From Anabaena sp. UHCC 0187 (GTDB lineage Bacteria; Cyanobacteriota; Cyanobacteriia; Cyanobacteriales; Nostocaceae): a stretch of DNA of 64,000 bases. The notes under the pieces are model-generated. The model did not search any database, had not been told where the DNA came from, and saw nothing but the letters and a program-made list of their open reading frames with translations. Location of the stretch: assembly GCF_009712035.1 (NCBI RefSeq), contig NZ_VILB01000005.1, positions 124,001-188,000 on the forward strand, in the 5' to 3' direction. A program made the position numbers and the translations under genes. Below are positions 19,964-28,754 of the stretch, piece after piece. How positions within the stretch are numbered: position 1 is the first letter of the stretch; each line of letters opens with the position of its first letter.

Positions 19964-20224
19964 ATGGGTAAAGCAATCAAAACCCGAATAGTCAAAATCG
20001 GCAATTCCCAAGGTTTACGCATTCCCAAAACCCTATTAGAACAAAGCGGAATTAACTCAGAAGTAGAAATAGAAGTTCACGGTAATCATCTCATTATTCG
20101 CCCAGTTGAACAAGTAAGAAAAGGTTGGGAAAAAGCATTTATAGAAATGGCAAAAAAACAAGATGATGTCCTATTAGATGATATCAATATAACAGAATGG
20201 GATAAAGATGAATGGCAATGGTAG
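19964..20224 (+). CDS. mazE: MazE-type antitoxin (AbrB/SpoVT fold)
   Basis: An 86-residue antitoxin. Residues 1-50 form the AbrB/MazE swapped-hairpin DNA-binding domain, seen in IKTRIVKIGNSQGLRIPKTL and the following EVEIEVHGNHLIIRP. The remaining acidic tail (LLDDINITEWDKDEW) is the part expected to wrap and block the toxin. It represses its own operon in characterised relatives. Its last 13 bases overlap the start of the toxin gene, the usual translational coupling. Confidence 0.92.
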   Translation: MGKAIKTRIVKIGNSQGLRIPKTLLEQSGINSEVEIEVHGNHLIIRPVEQVRKGWEKAFIEMAKKQDDVLLDDINITEWDKDEWQW

Positions 20225-20541
20225 TTAACAGATTTGATGTTTTCCTAGTTAATCTTGATCCTACCATTGGGAGTGAAATTCAAAAAACACGCCCCTGTTT
20301 AGTAATTTCACCCAACGAAATAAACCACCATATTGCCACCGTCATAGTTGCACCAATGACAACAAAAGGGCAAACATACCCGACAAGAGTAACCTGTCAA
20401 TTTCAAGAAAAAGAAGGACAAATTGTCCTAGATCAAATTCGCACAGTAGATAAAACTCAATTAGTCAAACTTCTAGGTCAAATTACGACAGAAGAACAAA
20501 AAACAGTTCTGGATATCCTAGCTGAAATGTTCGCTGAATAA
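20212..20541 (+). CDS. mazF: MazF/PemK-type toxin (mRNA interferase)
   Basis: A 109-residue endoribonuclease toxin. Typical blocks: FDVFLVNLDPTIGSEIQKTR (the loop after the first strand with the catalytic Arg region), RPCLVISPNEINHH, VIVAPMTTK and GQIVLDQIRTVDK, matching the MazF/PemK family throughout. A second ATG two codons downstream is an alternative start. It overlaps mazE by 13 bases. Its stop codon coincides with the first bases of a direct repeat whose other copy lies upstream of mazE. Confidence 0.93.
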   Translation: MAMVVNRFDVFLVNLDPTIGSEIQKTRPCLVISPNEINHHIATVIVAPMTTKGQTYPTRVTCQFQEKEGQIVLDQIRTVDKTQLVKLLGQITTEEQKTVLDILAEMFAE

Positions 20542-20660
20542 CTCTTCTTCCTCCTCTTCCTTCGCGCTCTTCGCTCCTTCGTGGTTCATTTCTCCCCTTC
20601 TCCCCATAAAACAAAAGACGCAGAAAACACCCTCCGTGCCTCCGCGTCTCTGCGAGAAAA
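20539..20660 (+). repeat. Right copy of the ~110-bp direct repeat flanking mazEF
   Basis: Starts with the mazF stop codon (TAACTCTTCTTCC), repeats CCTTCGTGGTTCATTTCTCC and ATAAAACAAA, and ends with CGTGCCTCCGCGTCTCTGCG just before the end of secA. It differs from the left copy by several substitutions and small insertions. Confidence 0.75.
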
Positions 20661-20666
20661 AAACTC

Positions 20667-23450
20667 CTAAACCATCTCAGCAGTTTGCTGTGCTTGAGGC
20701 TGGAACATAAACAGAGAATAAACCACATCACGGCGGATATTCACCATCATATCCAAGAACAACTCATAACCCTCACTCTTATACTCAATCAACGGGTCTT
20801 TTTGTCCATAACCACGCAAGCCAACAGACTCACGCAAAGCATCCATTTGTTGCAGATGCTCCCGCCACAAAGTATCTATGCGTTGAAGAATAAAAAACCG
20901 TTCCGCTTGACGCATTAAACCCGGTTGAATTTGGTCAATTTGCGATTCCTTCATATCATAGGCAATCCGCGCTTGTTCGTGGAGGAAAGCTTTAATTTCC
21001 GCAACTCCCATATCCTCCAACTGGACAGACTGCATATCAGCCAACAGGTAAACAAACTCCTTCACCTTATCCACCAACTTTTCTAATTCCCATTCTTCCG
21101 AAGGTAAATCAGGGTTGATGTAATAATCAACGATGTCGTCCATCGTTTTTTCTGCGTATTTTATCACCTGTTCCTTCAAATCTTGACCTTCCAACACCCG
21201 ACGACGTTCCGCATAGATAGCCCGCCGTTGGTTATTCATCACCTCATCATACTCAAATACCTGTTTACGGATGTCGTAGTAATAGGTTTCTACCTTCTTC
21301 TGTGCGCCCTCTAAGCTGCGGGTTAACATTCCCGACTCAATAGGCATATCTTCTTCCACTTGGAAGGCATTCATCAAGCCAGCAACGCGATCGCCCCCAA
21401 AGATCCGCAATAGGTTATCCTCTAAACTGAGGAAAAATCTTGTAGTTCCAGGGTCGCCTTGTCTGCCCGCCCGTCCGCGCAACTGGTTGTCAATCCGTCG
21501 TGACTCATGGCGTTCCGTCCCAATTACGTGCAAACCGCCTCTACTCACCACCTCATCATGTTCGCGGACAGTAAATTCTTCATACTCATGCTTAACCTGC
21601 TGGTAAGCTTCCCGCAATTTCTGAATTACCAAGTCATCTGTCGGGGCTTTTTCCGCCGCCACAGCCACCTTATCCTCTGCTTCCAATTCCGGTAAACTAC
21701 GTTCACCGTAAGCCTTCACAGCCACCTCTACAGCCGCTTTTAAAAGCTGTTCTGTTTCCTTGCTTAATTGAGTGGGGAAAATTTCTGGAGAAGCCCGCCA
21801 AGTTTTCACCTTTTTACCAGGAACAAAGCCTTGACCACCACCACTACCACCGATAGGTAGTCCAGAAGCCCTTTGTACACCAAAACTATCATCATCTTCT
21901 GGGCTAACAATCCTGGGCATAAAGTATTCCCGCAGTTTTAACCGCGCCATATACTCAGAGTTACCACCCAGGATAATGTCTGTACCCCGTCCCGCCATGT
22001 TGGTAGCGATGGTTACAGCCCCACCACGTCCAGCTTGGGCGATAATTTCCGCTTCCCGTTCCACGTTTTCTGGTCTAGCGTTAAGTAACTCGTGGGGAAT
22101 TGCCATTTCCTTGAGGAGTCGGCTGAGAAGTTCAGATTTTTCGACGCTAGTTGTCCCCACTAACACAGGTCTACCATTTTCGTGCATTTCGGCACATTCT
22201 TTAGCGATCGCTCCCCACTTACCTGGTTCAGTCTTAAACACCATATCAGACAAGTCTTCCCGTCTTCTAATCCGGTTGGTGGGAATAATCGTCACTTCCA
22301 GTTTGTAAATCTTTTCAAATTCTACTTCTTCCGTTTTTGCCGTTCCCGTCATTCCCCCCAACTTGGGATAGAGCAAAAACATATTTTGATAGGTAATTGT
22401 CGCCAAAGTTTGGGTTTCTGGCTGAATTTCTACGTGTTCTTTCGCCTCAATTGCCTGGTGTAAACCATCACTCCACCGTCGTCCCGGCAGTACCCGACCT
22501 GTAAATTCATCCACAATGACAATTTCGTCATTGCGGACAATATAATTCACATCCTTGAGGAACAATTCCTTGGCTTTAATCGCATTAAACATAAAATGCG
22601 CCCAAGGGTCTTCTGGGTCAAACAAATCGGTTACACCCAATTGATTTTCCGATTCTGCAAAACCCTCATCTGTCAACAGAACGTTACGATCCTTTTCATT
22701 GACTTCGTAATGCTCATCTTTTTGAAGACTAAAGGCAATTTCCGCCGCTTTTAAGTATTTTTCTGTAGGTCTTTCCACCTGACCAGAAATAATTAATGGA
22801 GTCCGGGCTTCATCAACTAAAATCGAGTCTACCTCGTCAATAACACAGAAATTAAATGGGCGTTGCACCACCTCAGCCATAGAGGTAGCCATATTATCCC
22901 GTAGATAATCAAAGCCAATTTCGCTGTTGGTGACATAGGTAATATCACACTCATAGTTTTTTTGGCGCTCGCTGGGAGTCATACTGGACTGAATTAGCCC
23001 CACACTTAACCCTAAGAACCGGTGTACCTGCCCCATCCATTCCGCGTCCCGACGCGCCAGGTAATCATTGACGGTAATTACGTGGACACCTTTACCAGTC
23101 AGGGCATTTAAATAACTTGGTAGGGTAGCTACTAAAGTTTTCCCTTCACCAGTTTTCATTTCGGCAATTTGCCCAAAATGGAGAATTATCCCACCTTGTA
23201 ATTGCACATCAAAGTGTCGTAATCCTAAGACACGCCGCCCTGATTCCCGCACCACAGCAAAGGCTTCCGGCAAGATATCATCTAGGGTTTCGCCATTAGC
23301 CAACCGTTGTTTAAACTCGACGGTTTTCGCTTTTAACTGTTCATCAGACAGCGGCTTAATATCTTCTTCTAAGAGGTTAATTTCTGTAATGTAAGGTTGG
23401 TATTTTTTAAGTTTACGAGCGTTGGGATCGCCCAACAAAAGTTTTAGCAT
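20667..23450 (-). CDS. secA: Preprotein translocase ATPase SecA
   Basis: Motor ATPase driving export of unfolded preproteins through SecYEG across thylakoid and plasma membranes. 927 residues, full length. Walker A is [14 protein letters not shown] (about 98-111), Walker B and DEAD-like motif [20 protein letters not shown] (about 205-225), then the preprotein cross-linking region, [45 protein letters not shown] and the helical scaffold/wing. The C-terminal zinc-binding SecB tail is absent, as normal in cyanobacteria. A Pro/Gly-rich insertion about residues 540-560 (GGSGGGQGF) also fits cyanobacterial SecA. Monocistronic. Confidence 0.98.
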   Translation of the reverse strand: MLKLLLGDPNARKLKKYQPYITEINLLEEDIKPLSDEQLKAKTVEFKQRLANGETLDDILPEAFAVVRESGRRVLGLRHFDVQLQGGIILHFGQIAEMKTGEGKTLVATLPSYLNALTGKGVHVITVNDYLARRDAEWMGQVHRFLGLSVGLIQSSMTPSERQKNYECDITYVTNSEIGFDYLRDNMATSMAEVVQRPFNFCVIDEVDSILVDEARTPLIISGQVERPTEKYLKAAEIAFSLQKDEHYEVNEKDRNVLLTDEGFAESENQLGVTDLFDPEDPWAHFMFNAIKAKELFLKDVNYIVRNDEIVIVDEFTGRVLPGRRWSDGLHQAIEAKEHVEIQPETQTLATITYQNMFLLYPKLGGMTGTAKTEEVEFEKIYKLEVTIIPTNRIRRREDLSDMVFKTEPGKWGAIAKECAEMHENGRPVLVGTTSVEKSELLSRLLKEMAIPHELLNARPENVEREAEIIAQAGRGGAVTIATNMAGRGTDIILGGNSEYMARLKLREYFMPRIVSPEDDDSFGVQRASGLPIGGSGGGQGFVPGKKVKTWRASPEIFPTQLSKETEQLLKAAVEVAVKAYGERSLPELEAEDKVAVAAEKAPTDDLVIQKLREAYQQVKHEYEEFTVREHDEVVSRGGLHVIGTERHESRRIDNQLRGRAGRQGDPGTTRFFLSLEDNLLRIFGGDRVAGLMNAFQVEEDMPIESGMLTRSLEGAQKKVETYYYDIRKQVFEYDEVMNNQRRAIYAERRRVLEGQDLKEQVIKYAEKTMDDIVDYYINPDLPSEEWELEKLVDKVKEFVYLLADMQSVQLEDMGVAEIKAFLHEQARIAYDMKESQIDQIQPGLMRQAERFFILQRIDTLWREHLQQMDALRESVGLRGYGQKDPLIEYKSEGYELFLDMMVNIRRDVVYSLFMFQPQAQQTAEMV

Positions 23451-23651
23451 GGCAGTTTATAGAATTAAATCAAGAGGAATGGAGATTTAAGCTTTGGCTA
23501 TATGATTATAGACGTTTAATCTAACCCAGCCGTTGTGCTTATGGATGGGTGGAAAATGAGAATTTACTCAAAAACCGAATGAAAATTAATCAATCACTTT
23601 TATATAAGGATTGGTTTTAATTATTATCTTAATATTTAAACTGCTTCATTG

Positions 23652-23683
23652 GTCAGTTGTCAGTTGTCAGTTGTCAGTTGTCA
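23652..23683 (+). repeat. Heptameric STRR tract (CAGTTGT units)
   Basis: Four exact units of CAGTTGT in tandem, directly beside a second, GC-rich heptamer tract (23697-23757) that forms the end of the next coding region. Confidence 0.95.
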
Positions 23684-23688
23684 TTAAA

Positions 23689-24291
23689 TTATTTCCCCCT
23701 GCTCCCTTCCCCCTGCTCCCTGCTCCCTGCCCCCTGCCCCCTGCCCCCTGCTTCCTGCTCCCACTCTGGAGTAAGGCTGCGAAAATCATACTTATCAGCC
23801 CCAAGATGACAACTCGCACAACTACCAATATTTACAGGATTAGGTAATTTTACGCCAGGATGTAAAGCCCGAAAATAACGGGAGTCTTTGAGGCGATAGG
23901 GTGTTGTTTCATCTTGCAGTTGCACGCGGGAAAAGGTGTAAAGATATTTTGATACTAAAAGATGTTGAAGCTTGCCTAAAGGCTGGATTTGTGCGCCATA
24001 GTGTTGGGAGTCTTTTAGGAGATTTTGCCAAGTTTGGCTAGGAAACACCGCTGGTGGTAAGGCAATATGACAAGATGAGCAGTTTTCTAAGTACAGTTCT
24101 TGTCCTGGTTGGTATCGTGCTGGGACGACATCCACAGTCCCAATTGCAGCCCCAGGATTTGCACCGTGGGCGCTGGTGGCAAATCCCAATATCCAGCCCA
24201 TAGCTACACTCCAAGCAAAAATCACCAACATGACGATGAGTAGTTGGCTTTTTAATCGCCGGTGGGATTTAATTTTAACTAAAGTTGACAT
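23689..24291 (-). CDS. Membrane-anchored diheme cytochrome c with repeat-encoded tail
   Basis: A 200-residue c-type cytochrome. Residues about 18-44 are a membrane segment or uncleaved signal; two heme sites follow: CSSCHIALPP (about 70) and CASCHLGADKYDF (about 158). The family (cyanobacterial diheme cytochrome c) is thylakoid-associated and likely shuttles electrons, partner unknown. The last 22 residues (after LTPEWE: QEAGGRGQGAGSREQG...) are encoded by a GGGGGCA/GGGAGCA heptamer tract at 23689-23757, so the native stop was probably lost when the repeat grew into the gene. It lies 245 bases from cytM. Confidence 0.87.
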   Translation of the reverse strand: MSTLVKIKSHRRLKSQLLIVMLVIFAWSVAMGWILGFATSAHGANPGAAIGTVDVVPARYQPGQELYLENCSSCHIALPPAVFPSQTWQNLLKDSQHYGAQIQPLGKLQHLLVSKYLYTFSRVQLQDETTPYRLKDSRYFRALHPGVKLPNPVNIGSCASCHLGADKYDFRSLTPEWEQEAGGRGQGAGSREQGEGSRGK

Positions 24292-24536
24292 AGGGTTCTT
24301 AATTTGACTATTTATTTGCAGTGGGTAGGGGAAAAGTTCCTAAAATTTCATCAACTCCAGCACCTCTGGTTTCACCATCCCTTAAGGTTTTTAATTTAAT
24401 ATAAATGTATTTGTCAACACTTTTGTTGTTTATTCTTTGTTGCGTTTCTTTGTTACTAACTTTAACGTAAATAAAACTATTTAAACAGAAATAATAATTT
24501 ATCAGTAAGTTTATGATACTAATTATGCACAAATAT

Positions 24537-24911
24537 TCATAAGCTTTCTAAATAGCTTAAAAGGTCTGCCATTTCTTGCTTACTGGGCTGGAATTTCGGC
24601 ATAGGAGGAGTTTCTCCGCTAGTTACTTGATGAATCAGCCCATAGCGGGATTTATATTTGGAGATTTCATGTAAACTCGGACCAACTAGTCCATTTCCTT
24701 CTAAACCATGACAACCAGCACAGTTGATTTGGAAAATAGCTTTTCCCTGAACTGGGTTTCCCTGGAGGGATAGAACACTTTTAACATAAGGATCAGAGGC
24801 TTTGACTATCTCAATCCCAAACAGGATTAATGGCAAGGCTATCAGCATCGCTACGGTGAAGATAACGAACTGTTGAATTAGGGTTTCAGGTTTGATGAGC
24901 TGGTTATCCAA
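24537..24911 (-). CDS. cytM: Cytochrome CytM
   Basis: A low-potential c-type cytochrome found only in cyanobacteria, linked to stress and heterotrophic electron flow. The TTG at 24911 gives MDNQLIKPETLIQQ, the N-terminus remembered for other CytM proteins; an ATG at 24989 would add 26 unrelated residues. An N-terminal membrane anchor (VIFTVAMLIALPLILFG) precedes the heme domain with FQINCAGCHGLEGNGLVGPS (heme site), and the axial methionine lies in TPPMPKFQP near the C-terminus, followed by MADLLSYLESL. Close to a diheme cytochrome gene, same strand, but with a 245-base gap. Confidence 0.9.
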   Translation of the reverse strand: MDNQLIKPETLIQQFVIFTVAMLIALPLILFGIEIVKASDPYVKSVLSLQGNPVQGKAIFQINCAGCHGLEGNGLVGPSLHEISKYKSRYGLIHQVTSGETPPMPKFQPSKQEMADLLSYLESL

Positions 24912-25110
24912 AAGGGTTGCTTTAACAATGTGCAAGTTTTCATTTCCTACACATAGCTTAAAATTTCTTGATTGTGTTGGCAAGTACAAATGATGATTTT
25001 TAGATAGTATTTAGATTTAAAGCTGCTATGGGACGCGGGATTAGTGCCAGATTTGGTAAAATCAAAAACAGGAACCGAATTTTTCCATAATTGCAACAAG
25101 GAGCTTTACA

Positions 25111-25224
25111 GTGGTTGAACCCCTACTATCAGGTATTGTACTTGGTTTAGTTTTTGTAACTTTAAGCGGATTATTCTACGCTGCTTACAAACAATACAAG
25201 CGTCCTACCGAATTGGGCGGCTGA
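25111..25224 (+). CDS. petG: Cytochrome b6f complex subunit 5 (PetG)
   Basis: A 37-residue single-helix subunit of the thylakoid cytochrome b6f complex, needed for its stability. The GTG start gives [20 protein letters not shown] and then [17 protein letters not shown], which matches PetG of other cyanobacteria and chloroplasts almost residue for residue. A good ribosome binding site (AAGGAG at 25098-25103) lies seven bases upstream. The gene is easily missed because of its size. It is transcribed away from cytM and is followed by STRR repeats. Confidence 0.97.
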   Translation: MVEPLLSGIVLGLVFVTLSGLFYAAYKQYKRPTELGG

Positions 25225-25232
25225 TATTAATT

Positions 25233-25269
<37 letters not shown>

Positions 25270-25300
25270 AGGAAGAAGAAAGAAGAAAATTCTCCGTCTA

Positions 25301-25351
25301 TTCCCTATTCCCTGTTCCCTGTTCCCTGTTCCCTGTTCCCTGTTCCCTGTT
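25301..25351 (+). repeat. Heptameric STRR tract (CCCTGTT units) overlapping the end of rsmD
   Basis: About seven units of CCCTGTT; on the minus strand these are GGGAACA units that encode the last residues of RsmD. Confidence 0.95.
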
Positions 25352-25886
25352 GCTGATAAAATGTCAAAGCTGTTTTACCATAGCTTTTTTGACGGCAGAT
25401 TTCCCAGTTGTAAATGTTTGATGGCTGCCAATTTCTGTAACGATGTTCGACGGCTATTTCTCCTTGGGAATCTAAAAGCTGATATTGGGCGATCGCTTCT
25501 AATACTGGTTCATATAATCCACTAGCATAAGGTGGATCAAAATATATTCTGTCAAATTTTTGACCTGATAATTTTTTTAACTGTTGGGTAACATTTCCCC
25601 GTAATAGCTGAAATTTTTGGTCTGGCTTGGCTACCTGCTGCCAATTTTCTTGAATTATGGCACAGGATTGACTAGATTCTTCAATGCCGATGACAACGCT
25701 GGCCTCTCTGCATAAAGCCTCCGCACCCATAGAACCACTACCGGCGCACAAATCCAACCAGCGACAACCAACGATTGTTCCCTGCCAAATATTAAACAAT
25801 GCTTCCCGGACTCGCGCACTGGTAGGTCTGGTATGTTCACCTGGTAAGGTTTTTAGCAGACGATTCCCGTAAATTCTCAGACTCAT
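25305..25886 (-). CDS. rsmD: 16S rRNA (guanine-966-N2)-methyltransferase RsmD
   Basis: Methylates G966 of 16S rRNA during 30S assembly. The 193-residue class I methyltransferase shows LKTLPGEHTRPTSARVREALF at the N-terminus, the SAM loop WLDLCAGSGSMGAEAL (about 39-54) and the catalytic IYFDPPYASGLYEPVL (about 115). After LTFYQQQ the final 13 residues (GTGNREQGTGNRE) are read from a GGGAACA heptamer tract, so the protein has an acquired repeat tail. It is the second gene downstream of hisH on the same strand, with a 65-base gap. Confidence 0.94.
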   Translation of the reverse strand: MSLRIYGNRLLKTLPGEHTRPTSARVREALFNIWQGTIVGCRWLDLCAGSGSMGAEALCREASVVIGIEESSQSCAIIQENWQQVAKPDQKFQLLRGNVTQQLKKLSGQKFDRIYFDPPYASGLYEPVLEAIAQYQLLDSQGEIAVEHRYRNWQPSNIYNWEICRQKSYGKTALTFYQQQGTGNREQGTGNRE

Positions 25887-25951
25887 TAGTTATTGATCAT
25901 TAAAACTTGAACTTTGAAAAAATAAACACCTGAAAATATTCCAAACTTTTG

Positions 25952-26587
25952 TTAAGCAAAAACTTTTTCGCGGACTTGAGCCACAAAATTAGATAAGATT
26001 TGCAATCCCACATTTGATGATTTTTCAGGATGGAATTGTACAGCCATGAGATTTTCATGAGCGATGGCCGCCGTAAAAGTTTGATCACCATGAGTAACAG
26101 TGGCCGCCCGAACTTGGGGATTTGTGGGTTCAACATAGTAAGAATGCACAAAATAAACCCAAGGATCGATAGGTAAATGTTCCCATAAAAGACTTTTTGG
26201 CTGGTTGAGTTGGAGTTGATTCCAACCCATGTGGGGAATTGTCATCCCCGGTTGAGAACGAAATCGGCGGACTTTTCCCGGCACAATTCCTAGTCCTGGT
26301 AATGTTCCTTCGGCGCTGGATTCAAACAAAATTTGTAATCCTAAACAAATACCTAAGAACGGTTTACCAGAAGCGATCGCATCTTTAATCGGTTTTTCCA
26401 AACCCCGCGCTCGCAAATGTTGTACCGCCGGATCAAATGCTCCCACTCCTGGTAAAACTATAGCATCTGCTTTTGCCAACTCTTGAGAACAATAAGTAAC
26501 TTGAGGAGTTGCACCAGCTTTTTCTAATCCTTTGCAAACAGAGTGCAAATTTCCCATATCGTAATCAACAACTGCAATCACTGGCAT
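25952..26587 (-). CDS. hisH: Imidazole glycerol phosphate synthase, glutaminase subunit
   Basis: Supplies ammonia from glutamine to HisF in histidine synthesis. 211 residues, class I glutamine amidotransferase. VVDYDMGNLHSVCKGLEKAG at the N-terminus, LPGVGAFDPAVQHL, nucleophile cysteine in FLGICLGLQILFE (about residue 82), and the His-Glu pair in VQFHPEKSSNVG (about 188-190) complete the triad. hisF is not adjacent. Ribosome binding site not strong. Probably transcribed with rsmD. Confidence 0.96.
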   Translation of the reverse strand: MPVIAVVDYDMGNLHSVCKGLEKAGATPQVTYCSQELAKADAIVLPGVGAFDPAVQHLRARGLEKPIKDAIASGKPFLGICLGLQILFESSAEGTLPGLGIVPGKVRRFRSQPGMTIPHMGWNQLQLNQPKSLLWEHLPIDPWVYFVHSYYVEPTNPQVRAATVTHGDQTFTAAIAHENLMAVQFHPEKSSNVGLQILSNFVAQVREKVFA

Positions 26588-26653
26588 TTAGCTGCTCCTT
26601 GTAAATTTATGAGGGAGGGCTTTTAATTATTCTAATTCTAATTATTATTTATA

Positions 26654-27232
26654 ATGCAAAAAAAAATACTATTAACTTCTTTTGACATTTGGTTAAGCCA
26701 ACAAGAGTCAAATTCATCCGATGACTTGTTACTCGCACTAGCCAAAATGGCTTCACTTCCCCATGATTTAAATTTTTTGCACCGTCTCCCTGTAGATGTG
26801 CAACTGGCAAGTTCTCACGTCATTACCGAAATTAATGACATCCAGCCTGACTATATTATCTGTTGTGGTATGGCTACCAGTCGTTCACAATTAAGCGTAG
26901 AAGTCCTGGCCAGTAGTGCAGGCATCTTGTCTATAGAGTCTATAAATTCTACTGATATTTTGCCGGAAAAGTCTATAAATTCTCCCGAAAATATTTTGCA
27001 AACCACCGTTGATATCGAGAAATTATTAGTGGGAACAGCCGCAGTTGAGATTAGCTACGATTGTGGTAAGTTTGTCTGCGAGGGACTTTATTATTTAGTC
27101 TTAGACTATTTACACCAGTCCCAACTGTCAACTCAGTGTATTTTTGTCCACGTCCCAATTTTAAATCCAGAAAATTCGATGGGGATGATTGCTGATTTCA
27201 TTTTGATCATTAACAACTTGGCACTGCTCTAG
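26654..27232 (+). CDS. Pyroglutamyl-peptidase I-like protein (peptidase C15)
   Basis: A 192-residue protein related to pyrrolidone carboxyl peptidase, which removes N-terminal pyroglutamate. Supporting blocks: KILLTSFDIWL at the N-terminus, DIQPDYIICCGMATSRSQLS (counterpart of the VGLAxGR region), SYDCGKFVCEGLYYLVLDYL with the candidate nucleophile cysteine, and FVHVPILNP with the histidine. The catalytic glutamate position is less clear and the protein is diverged from classical Pcp, so activity is uncertain. It starts 66 bases from the hisH start on the opposite strand. Confidence 0.75.
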   Translation: MQKKILLTSFDIWLSQQESNSSDDLLLALAKMASLPHDLNFLHRLPVDVQLASSHVITEINDIQPDYIICCGMATSRSQLSVEVLASSAGILSIESINSTDILPEKSINSPENILQTTVDIEKLLVGTAAVEISYDCGKFVCEGLYYLVLDYLHQSQLSTQCIFVHVPILNPENSMGMIADFILIINNLALL

Positions 27233-27270
27233 AAATATTAACGTCTGTTTAAACAAATTTACTCAGTATT

Positions 27271-28629
27271 ATGTTGCCACTATTACTTCCTTTTGCCTTG
27301 GCTCAAGCTGCCCCTACCACACCACCACCAGAAGAAATATTACAAATACAATCAGTACGTCCTTTGCCGGGAAGATTGGATTCAGTGCCGGTATTTAATA
27401 GCAATAGTCCAGAATTGGTATTAAAAGAAGGAATCTTACTTTCTACATTTCCAGCAGCGGGAAAAAAAGTCACCTCAGCCCATTTAAATTTTCCCTTACG
27501 GGGACAATTTGATATTTTTGCCCATCATATTGCTAAAGCTGACCCACCGGAAAATTTACGTTCTTTGTATTTGGGCATCATCTTACATAATCCTGGTTCT
27601 CAACCAGTGACAGTAAATATATTGCAAGGTGCGAGTTATTTAAGTCAACCAGATGCCCCATTTAAGGAATTACCATCTTTAATTGCCAATGACTTAGGAA
27701 CAGTTTTTGCCGGGCCTGGTAGTCGAGTTATGTCTGATATTTTGAGAGGAAAAAGACAAGATATTTTCCCCTCCCAAATTATTATTCCCCCAGGGGAAAG
27801 CCAGATGTTATTAAATTTACCAATTCCCGTCCAAGGACTAACACCCCCTTTAAATGGTCGTTCTACATATCTGCGACTGCGAAGTAATGGTAATGTTTAC
27901 GCGGCAAGTTTGGCGATGTTTGCCCGTACAAATACTGACGGTAGTGAGCGATCGCCCAATTTAGCAGAATGGCAAAATTTATTAGACAATGGTGAATTAT
28001 CTACCCCTAGAGATAAAGTCCCCACTCCCATAGTAGGAAACAACAAACCGACAATTTACGGACGTGTAGCGGGAGTATCTAAGGGTTCTCGATGGTTAGC
28101 AGATATAGTAGATGCACCGAAAAGCAAGTATTTAACCATTCCTCAACCCGGTGCAGCGTTTTCCTACGGTTTAAGTACCTTACATGGGGGAACTTTCGGC
28201 ACAAATCAAATTCAAACCGCACCCATGTTAGTGCGCTACCCTGATACTGCTTATTACGCTCATGGTAATTATGGTATTCAATATAGTCTCAAGTTACCTT
28301 TATACAACAATACTCAAAATCCACAAACGGTGAGTGTTGCAGTCCAAACTCCACTAAAAGAGAATGAGTTAAGTAAACCGGGACTGCGCTTTTTAAAGCC
28401 CCCAGCGCGTCAAGTCTTCTTTCGGGGAACGGTGCGCTTACGTTATCAAGACCAGGGAAAATGGCAAAATAAGTTTGTGCATTTAGTTCAAAAGCGTGGT
28501 GAAACGGGAGAACCTTTGGTGTTATTGAATATAAAACCAGGAAATACATCTTTAGTCCAAGTTGACTTTCTGTATCCACCTGATGCTTCACCACCACAGG
28601 TTTTAACGGTATCAACTCAGGCTAAATAG
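27271..28629 (+). CDS. DUF3370 family exported protein
   Basis: A 452-residue protein with a short N-terminal hydrophobic segment (MLPLLLPFALAQAAP) that is likely a signal peptide, then a domain with LQIQSVRPLPGRLDSVPVFN, GILLSTFPAAGKKVTSAHLN and the NLRSLYLGIILHNPGSQPV block that I recognise as the cyanobacterial DUF3370 family. The remainder is beta-rich, with no membrane helices. Probably periplasmic or outer-membrane-associated; function unknown. It follows the C15 peptidase gene by 38 bases on the same strand and may be co-transcribed with it. Confidence 0.85.
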   Translation: MLPLLLPFALAQAAPTTPPPEEILQIQSVRPLPGRLDSVPVFNSNSPELVLKEGILLSTFPAAGKKVTSAHLNFPLRGQFDIFAHHIAKADPPENLRSLYLGIILHNPGSQPVTVNILQGASYLSQPDAPFKELPSLIANDLGTVFAGPGSRVMSDILRGKRQDIFPSQIIIPPGESQMLLNLPIPVQGLTPPLNGRSTYLRLRSNGNVYAASLAMFARTNTDGSERSPNLAEWQNLLDNGELSTPRDKVPTPIVGNNKPTIYGRVAGVSKGSRWLADIVDAPKSKYLTIPQPGAAFSYGLSTLHGGTFGTNQIQTAPMLVRYPDTAYYAHGNYGIQYSLKLPLYNNTQNPQTVSVAVQTPLKENELSKPGLRFLKPPARQVFFRGTVRLRYQDQGKWQNKFVHLVQKRGETGEPLVLLNIKPGNTSLVQVDFLYPPDASPPQVLTVSTQAK

Positions 28630-28754
28630 GTCAACAGCATTAAACATTCAGCAAAATGATAAAATCGTTATGAGCAAGAGAATTTGTATATCTTAAATTA
28701 TCCCACAAGATATTTTTTGATCAGTTACTTTAGAGTTAGTTGGTAAGGATAATT

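Noticed and set aside
20483-20731. 82-codon minus-strand frame over mazF end and repeat
   Set aside because: Composed of antisense repeat and antisense secA/mazF sequence.
24308-24532. 74-codon minus-strand frame between the two cytochrome genes
   Set aside because: No ribosome binding site, no recognisable domain, low-complexity hydrophobic and Lys/Asn-rich composition; probably chance.
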